From: Orthonyx spaldingii
Taxonomy: Eukaryota > Chordata > Aves > Passeriformes > Orthonychidae
DNA: 64,000 nucleotides
Assembly: GCA_013397795.1 (NCBI GenBank)
Contig: VZTJ01004015.1
Location: 3,636,553-3,700,552, forward strand
Reading direction: 5' to 3'
Part shown: positions 23,441 through 38,700 of the stretch, one piece after another
Numbering within the stretch: position 1 is the first letter of the stretch
How the letters are laid out: every line of letters begins with the position of its first letter
Notes under the pieces: model-generated
The model's input: the letters and a program-made list of their open reading frames with translations, nothing else
Database searches by the model: none
What the model was told of the DNA's origin: nothing
Position numbers and translations under genes: made by a program

Positions 23441-25259
23441 GAATTCAGCCCAATCACCCAGTGAAACAACAGGAGCTCCTCACACCCCAGCCTGGGGTGT
23501 TAGATAGTCAGCTGAATCTTTAAGCGAGCTTGGTGTAGGCCCATCACTTTCTATATGCAGTACTACAGAGCCAGCTGTGTACTTAGCTCCATGTCTAATC
23601 TAAGTCCAAATGACCACATATTCCTTGAGAGATCACAGGGATAACCACTGTATTTGAAATAAGACACCAGAGCTTTTCATTTCAAGACCATTGTCCTCAA
23701 GGCTGAGAGGAGGAGGTCTTATTTAAATTTTCCCAATTAAGACTGTAGTAGATGACACTGACAGCTGAAAAGGTTGTCAGGTGTCAATAACTGTAAAAAC
23801 CAAATAACAAACTACCCAATACTCTCCTGAAGAGAAGTCTCAAGAGCTAATTTATGGGACTTCTAAAGGATTAACTGGCTAACATCAATCACACACTCGG
23901 GTATAAAATCTGCTGTATTCAACAAGTGCCATGAGCAATTCCATTTGAACATCTCAAACATGTCTTAGGTACCTGGTCAGAGATTTAAAAAGCATGATTA
24001 CAAGCTTCGCCTTTCTAGATAGTGTAGTTACTGACTTGGCTCAAGCATTTAGGAGAAAAACATGCTCAGAACTCTGTTAATTTACAGGACAATCATTTAG
24101 GCTGCTCACCCTTCTCCTACATATTACTACTTTTTGAGCCCAACACAGCCTACTGTGTTTTGGGGCTTTTTTCCTTGTTTGCTACCATTGTAGTAATGAT
24201 GATCTACACATACTACTTCTGTGGGTCTGTAGACCTAGTGCTTTTGCTGGAATCAGAATATGAGGTGTGAAAAGGTGATCACCTGAAATATGTTATTTTT
24301 GTGCCACCGTGTGCCTCAGTAGCAACAGAAAGGATTGGGATTACTTGCCTGATTTCTGTTGAAAGAAAGAAGGAAGGTAGCATGGTCTGTGTCCTCTGCA
24401 ACCACAGCCTTTTCTAAATGCTTTGGTGTGTTATTGTAACTTGCCTTTTTCCCTCTTAAAAGTCTCTCTGTACTACATTATAAATACCAATAAAATGTTA
24501 GTAGAAAAAAACCACATAAAATTCATGTTATTTGTTTTAGACGTCTACAAGATACAGTCAGTGTAGGAGGCTGGAATTTTTTTACAAGGGGGAGTATTAT
24601 TTTCACTTTTTAATTTCACATTGACCGATATTTTTACTTTGGGTAAAATAAAAACATACATTTTCCTGAGCCTTTACCAAGATAAATTTTCTGAACATTA
24701 GGCATTCCAGGATATATAGCCAACTCCTCCTGAGAGGCCAACGGATAGATCCGTTTGCTTTGGAATACGGTTTTCTCCATCTCTCGTCAGCTCTTGCCTG
24801 TGTCAGCAATGTGGAGCATCATGGACAAAGCAAATCAGAGCTTTAAAATGGACTGGCAATCACCACCTTCTCATGTCTTCTGTCCCATCAAGGTTTAGGT
24901 CAAGGATTGTGGTCAAGAGGAAATACTGGTCTTTTTGCTCTTTGTACACTGGGAAAAAGGTGAGCAAAATGTGTTTGGGGTGCAGCTGTTGCACATGGGC
25001 CAGGGTGGCAGAGATGCCAAGGCACTCTGATAGGGTAAGGAATGTTGGAGTAGAAAGTCAGCCCATTGGCTTGGTCACCTCTTTCCATTCCTGGCAGTGA
25101 GTCACTGTAACCATGTTGTTAAATGAAGTCATCTGTTACCCCTCTTCCAAGCCATATGATTAATACATCTCATAACAAGCAGATCACTGCTCGTTATTCC
25201 CCAATGTTCTCAGATGCTTCTCTTTTTATTTTTCCAGAGGTATCTGAGCCATTCATAGA

Positions 25260-25329
25260 GCACTGGGGTGCCAAGTAGGCCAATTGTCCTGCAGAGATGG
25301 TGGCTGGTGTGCCATCTGAGCCCCAGTGC
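25260..25329. repeat. Inverted repeat, 9-bp arms
   Basis: GCACTGGGG (25,260-25,268) and CCCCAGTGC (25,321-25,329) are exact reverse complements separated by 52 bases. The stem is too short to argue for a microRNA precursor or transposon ends. Confidence 0.5.
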
Positions 25330-28300
25330 AATCTTTGAACAGTTTATTTATGAATGGAGTATATTCCTGTACATTTGAAAGAAGGAAAATACTTCAGTTT
25401 GTACCTTGACTTATATAATTAAAACTTACAAATACATGTGGTTTTGTATATTACTGTGTATCACTTGGATGACAGTGTAGGGGAAAACTATTCTCTCTGT
25501 TGGAATTTTGAACGTGTTAGCATTGCTTAACCCTGCAGTCCTCATAATTAAAGATTCAAACAAGAAAAATTCTTTTACCCAAAAAGATTTTTATTGCTGT
25601 TAATGTAGAGTTGTACAATATGCATAGATAGAACTTTTGATCCAAGGACCTCTCAGTATTTTTAGAAAAACATATCACAGTAAGTTAGTAAGAATTCCCA
25701 CCATAGGACGCTTAAGTCCTATGCCTTTCTTATGGAAGTTTTCACAGTGAAATTGTTTAAAACTTAATTTTATCAGTCTGGATAAAGACTAAGCTAGGAA
25801 CTGAACCATCTGATTTTCATTGTAGCCTGTTATGTAACAAGGTCCTGTGCAAATAATCTGTAAACTTTCCACGGATAATCTTCCAGAGGCATTGTGATGT
25901 TCTTGAAGGACTTCCAATTTTCCCTTCTTTTACTGATAGCAATAGACCAGTTTTTCACCTTAGGGATGACCAGCTTTAAACTTTGTTTAAACTTCTGAGA
26001 AGCTGATTTCTGCTCTACTAGAGAATCAATGATTTAAGCATCCTATTCATTAATTTTCCAAAATTCATTTTAATCCTTTCTTACTTGTTCACAAAAATGA
26101 TGGCTCTATGGAATACTCGGTCACTGCCACTGCATTTCGGTCATGAAACTTGCTGGTATTTAAACTTGTCTGTAGTGCTGAACAATGCATACTTTGTCTA
26201 ATTGCAAGCTGCTGTGGAAATGTACTCTCAGTTGCTCTTACAACTGCATTTCATGAGCTGCTCAAAGTTTGAGTCCCCACAACCCAGCCCCAGTGTGTTC
26301 ATTGTGATGTACCTGTCTTAACCTTCCATACCCCGTATAGCCAGGCTTTCACACACGTTCTCCCAGGGAGGAATGTTGTAGTCTGGGAAATCCTCTGTAG
26401 ATTTTAGTTAATAATGTTCCTCAGCTTTGCTATATATTCTAGTGAATTAGTTACAGATGCTGACATTGAATATATCACTTTTAGTTTCAGACTTTGTCCA
26501 TTTTGAGATGACCAGGAGAGTTTATATTTTGAGTCTTTTTTTTCATGCTCCTTCCAAACTCAAGCAACTCTATCTGCATTTGTTTCACTTGTTATGATTT
26601 TTTTTCTTTGAAATTCTACAAACTATAGGCTTACTTATTTTTAATAAATGTGTGGCTCTGCAGTGTGAATGAAAGGCCCAGATGTCCCCTCTACATGGGC
26701 TGCAGCAGATTTTGGATTCTCCTGTACAAAACCTGACCTTAAACCATATGGAATTTCTATAGTAATTTTATACAGAAGATTACTATTTTGGAAACAGTTT
26801 TTCTCTTATGAATATCATAACATATTATTTGGGAATTTACAGTGAGAAGTGTGTTTCAAAATATTGTAGCACTCGTTTTTATATTCTTGAACTCGAGGTC
26901 CTAAGGTGACTAGCAGCTTTCATACCAGATCAAATCAAATCCCTAGTGCAGTGCAAGCACTGAGTTCTTCTATGTGATGTGGCTAAGCAAGTCTTCATGT
27001 GTGTGAGAAGCAGCCTCCATGAAGGGCTGAAGTATCAGCATCTGCAACACTTGGAGGAGTGGACTGTTTCTCACAGCCAGAAGAGCACAAGGGAGGGTCT
27101 GAATTATAGTCCACGTGGCAAAATAACCACCTTCTCCTTTGTGAACATTGTGAATATATAATTATTTAGTGACAGCAGATAGTTTAACATTCACTTGCTA
27201 TTAGCTGGTTACTGATTCTGCTGTGTTGACCTGCCTGCTTGGCAAATTGAAAAAAATACAACCAAAACAAAGAAATGGAGCTGTCTGCACTCTGGAAAGG
27301 ACTTTAGATTTGTCTCTGACAGTGATCCATGGCAGACACTTGAGATAACAAGTGTCTTCATTTGTCCTACATTAGGAAGGTGTGGGATGATTTTTCTCCC
27401 TTAGAGTATTCAATGTCTTGATAATACATAATGTTCTGAGATTGGTTTAAATTTGGAAGAAAGGACTTTATTATTCCTTTAAAGGTACTTTTAAAACTCA
27501 ATTCTGATAACTGGCTTTTTTTGTTTGTTTCTGTAGAAATTGCGTGAGTTTTATATCTTGAAAAGTTTTTTGTGCCATTTATGTCCAGTGGCTATAAATG
27601 GTACCACATCTTTTGAATTCTTCAACTTTTGACTTGATTAAGGATTTTTTGGCTCTTTATCATGACAGAAAAAGCATGATTTACTTTCTCTGTGCCATTC
27701 ATTAGCATGTTTCCAATATGTCCTCATCGTTCGTCTCCCTTCTAGAGTAAATAATCTTAAGTCTTTTTAGAGCATTCAGTCTGATTGTTACTCATTATGT
27801 CTCATTAGTCACCCAACACTTTTTTTTCCCCTTTCTTCTTGCAGTTGTAGTTTTTACTGCGGTTTCATTTGCTTTTTTCAGGTCTTCCTCTTGACTTAAA
27901 AGGTTCACATTTCTATGTTGATGTACATTACCATTGTCAACAATTAATTTTGTGTCCCTTTGCATAGCTGCTTGTGATGTCTCAGCATATCATCATTGTC
28001 CTCCTTTTACCTGAGAGAAATACCCTTCCATACCCTGCAGAAGCTGCCATCTCACTGCTCCCGGACCTCCCAGAGCATTAACAGGCCATGAAATAGAAGA
28101 AGCAGCCTGCAATAGTTAGCCTTTAGCTGTACAGAAAATTGACCTGAATGCCACACTCAGCTCTCTGCTACACAAATTTTTACCCCAGCAGTATTTATTC
28201 CTAACCCCTTGGCTTCCTTAGTAGCTTCTCATGAAGAAGCTTGTCACAGGCTCTTTCTGCCTGGAGTTACCTTGTGTCGAGCAGCTCTCCTCACCTTGCT

Positions 28301-29756
28301 CTAGTACTGACAGAGATGTGATGAATCTCAAGGGATTCAGTGAGACCTAGTTTCCTATTTGACTCAGTTTACCGAATTCACCTGGTCAGATATGTGATGG
28401 ATGATACAAGACTCTAATTCCTGGATCATTCTGAGTTGCTACTTATGCACTGAAGGGACAACATTCCCATGGCCCGTCTCCTTTGGAACAGTACCTTTCT
28501 CAAGTAAGAGCTTGTCTTTTCCAGCAGCCCAGCCAATTTATATTAAGATTTTCTGGACTTTTGGTGTAATGTCATCGTCTGTGCCTGATGACTCATTGTT
28601 TTTATAATTATGAGTTTGCTGAAGAACCTTTTCCCCAACACCTCAATTTCCCAAAGTATATCATCCTTATTAGCTTAGCGAAGAGGAAGGAGCTTGGATC
28701 ATGGTCCCCACCTACAAATCTCTATGACATGCCTGGGAACATTAGGTTTTAAAGCATGCCCTGAAGGTTATGATATTTTCTAATAAAACCAAATTTAGAG
28801 ATACGACAATCCACCACAAGTAGCAATACTTTTCTCCTCTAAAGTATTTTTTCAGTTTAATGAAAGTAGAGCAGTATGTTGAGTCTTTTTTCCTATCCTT
28901 TTCTCAATTTTCCAATTTACATGGTATTTAAATTGGTAACCAGGACAAATAAAATTTTGTAGATAGGTCCCATTTTTGTTCTCATTTGTCATTCAAGAAA
29001 AAATGAAAATTTTGGTTGAAAAATCACAGCTTTCCACATAAAATGTCATTTTGAAGTTACAGAGTTCAGTTTTCATTCCATTTTCATGCCACAATCACCT
29101 GAAATTCTTCCATTTGTTCTGATAAATTTGCTTCTGATATATGTGTCATATATTTATTTTGCCACCTATGAAACTTTTTGCTGGAATTTTAAAGAAAATA
29201 AAGGGGAAAAAACCCCAGTGAATGTGATTTGAAAAGTGCCACGCTTACAGTCCAGAGAGGGCAGTACATAGCACCATTAAGGATAACAAGAAGAATAATT
29301 CTCTGGTGGGGACTAATAAATGTAGTCATGTGCTGTAATAAAGAACACATGAAAATGGATGTGGTATAACAAAATTATTCATAAAGAGAAATGCAAAAGG
29401 TTGTCATGCTGAGTGGTTACATGCAGTTCTGTGGAGCACTAACAAGGTTACCACTAGAAGCAGAGTGCTGGGGTGCTCACAGATGTTTTCTAACTAGCAC
29501 AGAGTGTAAACTGTTTTTATCTTAGAGTATATAGACAAATCTGGAGTTGAAAGGGTGCTAAATCTTTCTACTGATTGTTAATAATTCAGAGCCAAATGGC
29601 AGTAACAACTCATGTAGGTCAGTGTACCAAACAAAGCAACTTCAAGATGCTTGATGGAAGGTTTTCAGGCTACATACTTTACTGCTCTTTCTCCTGGATT
29701 CTTTTTGATAGAGTATGATCGTATTCTCACCCTGTGCTTTATAAATAAGCAATGAA

Positions 29757-29786
29757 ATATGTGCATGCATGTGTGTGTATGTGCAC
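29757..29786. repeat. TG-rich imperfect microsatellite
   Basis: Alternating purine-pyrimidine words (GTGCATGCATGTGTGTGTATGTGCACAC) make a short imperfect TG/CA repeat. Confidence 0.7.
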
Positions 29787-32700
29787 ACAAATGTTACTGA
29801 AATATAGCAAACAAACTGAAATGCTCATTGGAAAGGTTTACTGTGGAAGCAAGGAGCTCTTCCTAAGCTGCTACTGTAACATTTCAAACTGTAATGTTAG
29901 AAAACCAGAGGCTGAAACTCTGCTTATATTCCAGAAGAGCAAAATGTCTAGGAAGTGCAGTAATTCAGAGAGTTGGCTAAGCGTTGTTGCAGCAACTCAC
30001 TGAGCTAAAACGTCATTTACCCACAACATCAATATGATCGGAGTTTTATGCTATCATTTAAACATTTAAACAGCAACAGATTTACAGCACAGACTCGAGA
30101 TATGGCTGTAACTAATACTGTAACAAAATCAATAGACAAATGTTTTAGCGAAAGGCAGTCGCTGCTGTTCTCACTGATGTGTGTTTGTGTGCATAGCACA
30201 GTCACACCAATGTGCTTTAAATTCAGCTCATAGGAAGGAGTTTTAAGCTCAGGGATTTAAAGCATTCAGACTTCTTCAGACGAAAATCATATCAAGACAT
30301 GGCTAGGAGTATCAGTGGCCATGTCTAGAGCCAATAAAAATCTGTGGAAGTGTTTTTCTACTGAAATTGGCCTTTGGGGATCTGCCTTTAAGATTACATT
30401 TTAATTGAAGTAGTGAGCCAGTTCTGCATGTGGTGGAAGTGAGAGGGCTGCTAATATTAGAGCTCCTCAAGAGCCCTGCAGATTCTGCCAGGTTAGTTAA
30501 GATGTTTCTACTGGACTTAAGACTTCAAGATGTGGAATGATGAAACAGTTTGTAGTGTTTCATCAGTGCCTCACATCTTCAAAGTTGATTTTAGGCAACC
30601 TATTAGTGGTCATGGTGCTCAGCTGGGATAGCAGCTATTTGCTTTCACATTTCAAGTATTTACATCGATCACCATAAGCATTTTGTCACCTCATGACATC
30701 CTGGATTTAAAAATACATATATAGAAACAGGATAAAAAGGTAAAAGCTGAAAGGATGGGCAGAATCTCTGTGACCTGCAGCAAAAAAAAGTCTATGTAAA
30801 TATCAAGCATAAAAATTATAACTTGGAGCATTTACCTCCAGAAGTTACAATGTGCTGAACGCCTTTGATCCATGTACCTCAGTCATTAAAGTTAATAAAT
30901 AGGTTTTGCTTCCTATACAGGTCTTTTACTCTCCATGTATGGGCTTAGAGCGCCAACCTAGAAATAAAGACTTGTATTGATCTTTATTTTGAGGTGAACA
31001 TAAACTCCATGTATTATAGAGTATTCAAAGCCTATTTCATGAGAAACCAGTGGTCTTTTTCTTTTATTATTTTCCCCAGATTAGCTACCCAGGAAGAGAA
31101 TCAGAAATAGAAATAATTAAGTAAATTTAAGAATTAAAATGTTCTTCTCTCACCTAAACGAGGAATTGCAATGAACAGTTTTCATGTGAAATAGGGGCTG
31201 AAATAGTTTGATTTGCTTCTCAATAGAGAGTGTTTGTGCATGCAGCTGGAGAGGAGCAAGCAATATCAGGAAGGTAATTTAAGCTAATATATTTTAGTCT
31301 ACCTTTAGGACTGGCTGAAGGCACATGCAGGATCTGTTTCTATTGTTCAGCTGACAAGTTGTAACTTGTGAAGTTATAGGAGCACAATCCCTTCTAAGCG
31401 TGAGCCTCTATACTCAGATGTTCATCTGAGGTCCTCTTCTAATTGCCAACAGTAATCAGTTTGTTCACGTGCTAGAGGTATCTCTTGTTGGCAGAGGACA
31501 AAAGGGTTAATGAATAAGTGATGCCAAAAAACAAACCCACAGGTTGTGTTGGGAAATGTTTCCGCAATAGTGTGGCATTGTTCGGGTGAGGAAATGTCAC
31601 GTGCAGCTTCAGACTATTTATACTGCCTAAAATCAATTTTGAAAAATGTAAGCACTGGCCACAGTGGGGCCCTAGCAGGGATTTGAAATAAACCTCCCAG
31701 GAGGAGGATGTAATTATTTTCTCTTAATATCTAAAATATCAGGTTTAAAGGGAGAAGGTAAAAGCGTTCATTCAGCACAAGTGCCTCAGTGTGTTTATTG
31801 AATGGAATCACACAGTCTGGAGGCCAGTGCTGTGCTGCCTCACATGCCTGCTATCCCACTAATTTTGCTGGGATTAGAGGGGGTGTAAATGAGTGCAGAG
31901 TTTAGCCATGGGATTCTAAATCCACTTTGGCTGAGAAACCACACGTGGGCATGTGTACACCTCCATGCACAGACACACACACAGTCTGCCTTGCTCTGCT
32001 GCAGGTGGAGATTGCTGTGGTATGCTTGTGGGGTGGGGTCCCCGTGGCAGGAATGCCAAAAATCTTTTTAATCTTACTCACCTCACAGAAGTTATAGCTG
32101 GCCTTGACAGTGGTATTTTTGTCTTCAAAACGTATTGCTGTTTTAAAAACTAGTTAAATGCACTTAGTTGAAGAAAGCTATATTGCCTTAGTACTTTTCA
32201 TTGCATTTGTGAACTTCCACCTGACAGCCAGCTTGACTGTGTTCAAATGAGATATCCACACACCAGCTTCTTTGAGCAGCAGCAAATGACCATGGGGAAC
32301 TAAAAAGGAAGAACTTGTAAACTCTTTGCACTCCTGAAAGATATCCATGAGTCTTTCAGTCAGGAAGGGAGAGACTGCTGTTGATGAGATGTTTTTCTTT
32401 CCAGGTACAGAGACAGATGCAGAGCTGAACTCTGGCCATTTGTGTGTGTGAAAAAGTGAAAGTCCCATCCAGAAAGTTCTTCAGCTGCCCTGAAGCTCTG
32501 TGAGGGTTGAAGGTAGAAGGTCAGAGTGAGCTTTCCTATGTTAAGAATTGCCATAGTGTCTTATCTTCTAGTGATAATACTTGATCTTGCAAAGTAGTGG
32601 AAATCTCTTGAAAATGATTTCCATTGCTCTTTGCCATCATTGGTAGGGCGTTTGTGTTCTGCTCTCAGGAGGATCGACAGACACAGTGTCCAGACATCTG

Positions 32701-35700
32701 TGTGATGTTAGGAACGTGTCAAAATTAGAGTCAGAGCCTGAGTTCAAATTTCAGATATATCCAAGTAACTGGAATTCAGATGCCATGTTTTACTCTGTGC
32801 CCATCTCTGATTTTACTCAGATATAGCAGGAGCAGAACAAAACAAGCCAGGTCTGTCCAAGAGAGGAGATTTAAAAGTAAAGATGTGAGATCTACAGGAA
32901 GGATTGCTGCTATCTCTGGGCCATATTGTGTCATTGATTTTTAGGCTGATCTCTTAACTGATTCCAATTGGGACTTAGACTTAAAAATTGACAATACAGT
33001 ATGGCCCTATGTGATGAAGAGTCAGGGCTCAGGTTTGCCCGCAGCTGCAGTGATGTAAATCCTGACTCACTGCACTCAGCTGGAGTTAGGTCACTTGTGC
33101 TGGAAGAGCTTAGAGCCCATTCTTGTGGGGTCAGGGAGAGGACCCACAGCACATCAGCTGCTTCAGAGGATCGGCCCATCTGCACCCTCTCTCCCTTCGG
33201 CTAATCAGATAATTCAAGGCAGTTTATGTCTCTATGAAAAAAGGATAAACAAGTATTGAAGTAACCACAGGATGAAAGCATGCACACAGGCAATTAGGAG
33301 AGAGCAGCCGATGCTCTGTGAGTTCACACCCTGTGTTACCCTGTGGTAACTTGTTTGTAAGCTGGTCCCCTCTGAACATTGTGCCAGGGAGCAGGCTGCA
33401 GCCCTTTACATCACCCTAATGACTGCTTCGCAGAAAATATTTGCAGCCTGTTAAGCTCTTACAAGGAATAAAGAAAAGGGGTGGGCTAAAAAAAGTCTTC
33501 CTCTGGGAATATTTTCCCTAGGTTTTGAAGTCAGAACAGCCTAACAATTCTTATTACTTAGTACCTAATAGTACCTAAGCACAGTCCAATTGCTATTCTT
33601 AAGATTCCAGTGTCTGTCTGCTAGAATTTGTTGTAGCTGTCAATAAGCAAATCACGGTAATAATTACAGTGGTGCCTGCTGATACCTCTGTGGTTAACAT
33701 TTTTCATTAGTTTTATTATAACTCTGTGTTTATTAAGAGTTGTAACTTGGACAGAGAACCTGCTCTTTAAGATGAATTTACCTATATAATTATAAACTCT
33801 TTTTTTTAAAATCCAGGTATTTTTACATTTACAAAATGCCAAAAATGGATGCTTAAGAATGGTTTACAATGTAAGAAAGCTTTTTATTATTTTTATTTGA
33901 TCATTTAAAAATCCCATTGTTTGCCAGAATTCCACTCAGACCAGCAATGAAACAAGTTAACACCTCAGATGCTGGGATATAATAAACTACAAAATGGCCC
34001 CAAGCATACATTTCTTTCCAGAAATCCTCAAATCTTGACAAATGCATGGAAATATTGCTTGGGAAAATATTGTGCTCTTGGAGGTACTGAAACCCACAAA
34101 ACAGAGAACTAACTTCAGCCTTCAAATATATCTGTGCAACTCAATGAACTACATTCTGATTAATGTTATAATTTGGCCCAGAAAATTTAGGGCAAAGGCT
34201 GAACCTTTTAGTTAACACATAACTGCACTAAGCCATTGCATGAGTCTCAAACCTCTTTTTGGTCTTACAAATCATTGGCCCTGAAATACCTATTAAAGGC
34301 ATAAATGGGTAATTTATAGATGAAGGGCCAAATTCACCAGTGCTGGGTCTGGAAGATATAAATAACACTTTCTTGTTTCAGCATGGCTCGTTGCACTCTG
34401 CCTTCCTTTGGTGTTTTCTGATGATGGAAGGAGATTAATTTAATTTGTGGTTGGGATTTCATATGAGCCTCGCTGTTAGTGGCTGCTGAATCAGTGCATT
34501 CCTCTGTTACTCTGGCCATTTGCTGCTTGGCTGTCTGTCTAGCACACATTTTGGGCAGCTGTGGTACTTTCATTCCTCTACTGCCACCACTGAACAGGGC
34601 ACTGGGCTTTGGCATAGATTGGTAGAAGCTGACATAATTTTGATTTGAATTTGTTCCGAAATTTCAGCTTAAAGTTAAATTTGTTACTTCTGATCAGTAC
34701 TACGAAGTTACTTGACTGTCAGTCTCCTAATCAAAACACTGCTTGAACACATATATTTGTTTAGTTTAATAGTATAATCAACCAATTGTAGATCAGGAAA
34801 AAAGTCTGCTCTAGCAATCAAAATTGTGTTTTGATTGGGTTATATTGGAATATTTATGGAAAAATTCCTTTGACCAGAAAAACTATAATAAACTACATGC
34901 TACATTAAACCTTAAAAAAATGGACCTGCTTTATGTTGCTTCCAAAGGGCAGATCATAATCCAACAGTATCTGGTCAATGCTGATGGATAAATGGGCACT
35001 GTACTTAAAACACTGGGGAGCCTCGAGGCAGGAAATGATATTCATTTATAGGTACTGGTGCTTCGTTAGGAAATCATAGCTGTGAACCAAGATTTTACTA
35101 GTTCTTGTAATGTAAAAATCTGATTACTTTGATTCTGTTCATTGGCGACTTTTCGACTAGAGGCTTTAGCAATAAATTTGGACTAAACAGAGACTGTTCA
35201 ATTTCAAAGCTACTCCAGGAAAAAAAAAATGCACCTCTGCTGATGTTTTATATTAAAATTTATGCTATCCATAATTCTAATCGATTTTTCTCTGTGATTT
35301 GTCCATGATATCATGAGTTCAAAATGCTATCTTCTCTCCTTGATACTGTGCTTTTTAGAAAAGCAATCCCTTCTCTAGTTCTGTCCTTTGAAGTAGCTCA
35401 TAGCGTGAGAGGTCCAGCATCAACAGTATGTAGACTAAACCATGCAGAAACCCCAATGGAAGTCGGCAGGTAAGCACAGCATCAGCTCTTAAAAAATAAA
35501 AACAAACCAAAATGTTTTAGAGGACAAGGGGGTGACTGAATCCTTTTTATGTATACAAAAGCAAATAGGAGCAAGTTTTGCATATCATGTGCTCTGATAT
35601 TCTTAATTAGAAAAAAATTAGCATACTGGGATTAATTTTCTGGAATCCAGGAAATCCTATCCTTGGAGTAAATGTAATAAGGTTACTGTAATAATTGCCA

Positions 35701-38700
35701 TGCTGCTGGGATGTTACAGAGCAGCAAGTTACATGAAGTTTCAGTATATGCACATACCTGTATTTATGTGAAATCTTCTCCAAATTGGAAAGAGACTTTC
35801 TACCAGGACATGGTCCCTACCTTTCTGCAAGGAATTACCTTTTGGTATTATGTGCAATCTTTTAATTGGCTTCAGAAATCAAATTTACAGTGTAATTTGT
35901 TGAGGTATGTTGTATGTAGCACTTCTCAACCAGTGATCTTTCCAAGAACCAGCAGAAACCAAAGGGATGGTCCCTGCTGCTGGTCTGTGAAGAGAGATGC
36001 TGTATTTCTCTCCGCTGTGAGAAGATGCATGTGCTGTGTTTCCAGTTACTTAACTGCATTATAAAAAATAAGCTATGTAAACATCTTCACAGATTAGTTC
36101 TGTACCTTAAACACTGCTCTCTTTTGTCATGGATGGAAAGGAAGCTGCCCACAGGAGTATGTTTTGCAGTGTAAACTTAGGTATAGAACACAAGAACCTT
36201 GAACTAACCTGTGAATGTATCCATCGTTTTGAGTTCTTATAGGGGCACAGCTTAACTCACTGAAATTAGGTATTCTCCCTCCATCTTAGTAAGATGCCTG
36301 AAAATTCTATATTGTGTGTGAACAGCTTAGCTCACAGCAAGCTGTGTGAAGAGACTCTGTCCACAATGTGAACTTGAACCATTTTCTTATATGTGACAGA
36401 GGATGCAGAGCTGTACATGTTCTAGTCTCCATTTTACATGGATACCTATGCCAGCAGTATTGTCAGTACCATGCACAGTCTGTCTCCATCACATTCTTTT
36501 TAGCCCCAGTATGTTGCTATTCATTATGCTACATGAGAACAATAATTATGTTTTAATAAAGTTTGCAAAATAATGTGCCCAGCAGACTCGGATTATTTGC
36601 ATAGACCACATAGTTATAGAGTTTTTTTATATGCAGATAAATCAGAACAATGTCTTTTCTATATTTCCATGTGTGTGTTTTATTTTTTCAAATACAAGAA
36701 ATATAAACCAAAGAACGTGAGAGCTACAAGAATGATTAGACATCTTGTAAAAGGTTTCTTAGTGCTGCTGCTGACCTTCTCAGTCTGTTCTGCTTTGCTT
36801 TGGTATGTTTAACTGCCCCAGGAGGTCATTATCAGACAGTGGTGACTGTTTTGTCAGGTCTTATTGTTTAATTAGATCACAGTTTATGTCAAAATTCTAA
36901 AATTCTTTTGGCACATGCCAAAATTTTCACAGTTTTTAGTTTTTAAGTTGAAATATTTCTCAAACAATAAGCAGCAGCTACAAGGGAGTAGACAAATTTA
37001 TTTAATATTTACAGTGTGCACTTAAAAAATTGTGCCTTGGGTTAAATTCATTGAAATGTGACATCTTATTTTCAAGAGTATCCTATGGGTAGTCCCTTGA
37101 AACTTGTATTGACATTAATATAAGCCTTAAGAAATAGGCCTGGCGAGGCTCACATTATCTATAGTAAGGCTAATTTTTTCTACTGATCTTGCCTCCAATC
37201 ATCTGAAATGGTATAAGATTGTGTAAACAAACCCTCATCTACAGAATTCGAAAATGATGTTTTTGATATGCCTTTCCTGCCCTTGAAATTATATGCCTGA
37301 AGTATGCGATCTGTGATGTACCATGTTCCAGTAATAGTAAGATAATCGGTACAAATTTCTAGGCTAGGGGTAAATGCCAAACAGCCGTACCACAAATTTG
37401 TTGCTTGGATGATCTACTTGTTCCTGAATAAGGCAACCTACCTATCTTTTCCTTTGCCATATTTAATTAGAACCCATTGTAGAAATTAGTGGAAAAGAGG
37501 TATATTACTCATTCCTCAGCATTCTAGTCAAGAATAAATTTTCAGTTGCCATGTTCTTATTCATCTTGTACAGAGCCAAATCAATTAGTGCCTTTGGAAA
37601 GATGCAGTGCTCAAACTGAGCCAAGAATGATGATGTTCAAAGGATCAAAATACTAAATGACCTCATACAGGTCCTGTGTTCTGGAAAATGTATCTCCTTT
37701 TTCCAGTTCTCTTGTATGGCCTGATAAAGTGTATTATCTCTCTCAAGACACTTGGTGTCTCTGAGCAAAATAAACCCAAAAGCCCCAAATTTCCCTCACA
37801 ATTAGTAAGGCTATTCTGTGTCTTGGTGCTTCAGTGTATGAGGCAGGAAATCATACAGACTTTGGAGGGTAATTTCTTTCTCCAGAACTATCGCCCTTCA
37901 ATATCTCAGTACCACTATTCTCCGAGCATTTCTCTGTTGAATATTTATAGTGAACGACCCCACTTCCAGGGATTGCCATGAGCTCTGTAGTATATCAGTG
38001 CTTAGGCATTTGATAGAGCAGGGTCTGTGCTACACCTTCAGAGCAAGCACTATCATTGTCCCTCCCCGTGTAACACAGGAGCTGAATCACTCACAGAGAC
38101 AGATAAATGACAAATGTGGAACTCAGACAAGAGCAAAAGATGATGTAAGGTAGGGACTCATTACTGCTGCTGTTGGGAGTAAAGCCCCTGAGTAGAACAG
38201 ATATAAAATGAGGCTGCCCCAAACAGGCTGGAGCTGCTTTGGAGTGACTCTGGGGAGGGAGAATTGGCTTGAGAACCCTAATTTCTCCTACCTTGTCTTC
38301 CTTGAAAGCAAAATGGCAAAAAATAATGACTGATGCACTAAGGAGAGGTCCAAAAGTGACTGGCCTGTGGTTTGGGTTTGCGTGTGGGTTTGATATTTCC
38401 AGCACTCATGAAAGCTGTGAGCCCTCATCGTGAAGGCAGCAAGGGAACTGCCAAGAGCAGTCATGAGGGGACACTGCACAAAACAGGGAACCAGAAATGT
38501 GTTGTAGTCATCTTAATTAGGCATATTCTCAATCGTAAACAAGATCTAAACCTGCCTGAGGCCTGAAGGGATAATCAGCCCAAGTGTGAAGTTGGCTTCA
38601 TTCATTCCCCTGCCCCGTATTTGGTCAAAGCAAGGGGCACTGGGTGAGACAAACCTGCCCTGCAAGCACCCACGGTTCAGTCACTCACTTGATGTGCTCA

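Noticed and set aside
27817..27900. Excellent acceptor tract (TTTTTCCCCTTTCTTCTTGCAG)
   Set aside because: All three frames stop soon and there is no convincing donor. Pyrimidine tracts are common here.
31080..31120. Short frame ISYPGRESEIEII after a strong acceptor
   Set aside because: The downstream donor GTAAAT is weak, the segment is only 41 bases and the frame stops at once.
34334..34615. Minus-strand frame of 93 codons with polar, protein-like composition
   Set aside because: No family recognised and no splice signals. Its 3' end overlaps a GGGCCAAATTCACCAGTG word typical of an old repeat.
36075..36100. TGTAAACATCTTCACAG, sharing a microRNA-30-type seed
   Set aside because: No complementary arm nearby to form a hairpin, and the match ends after the seed region.
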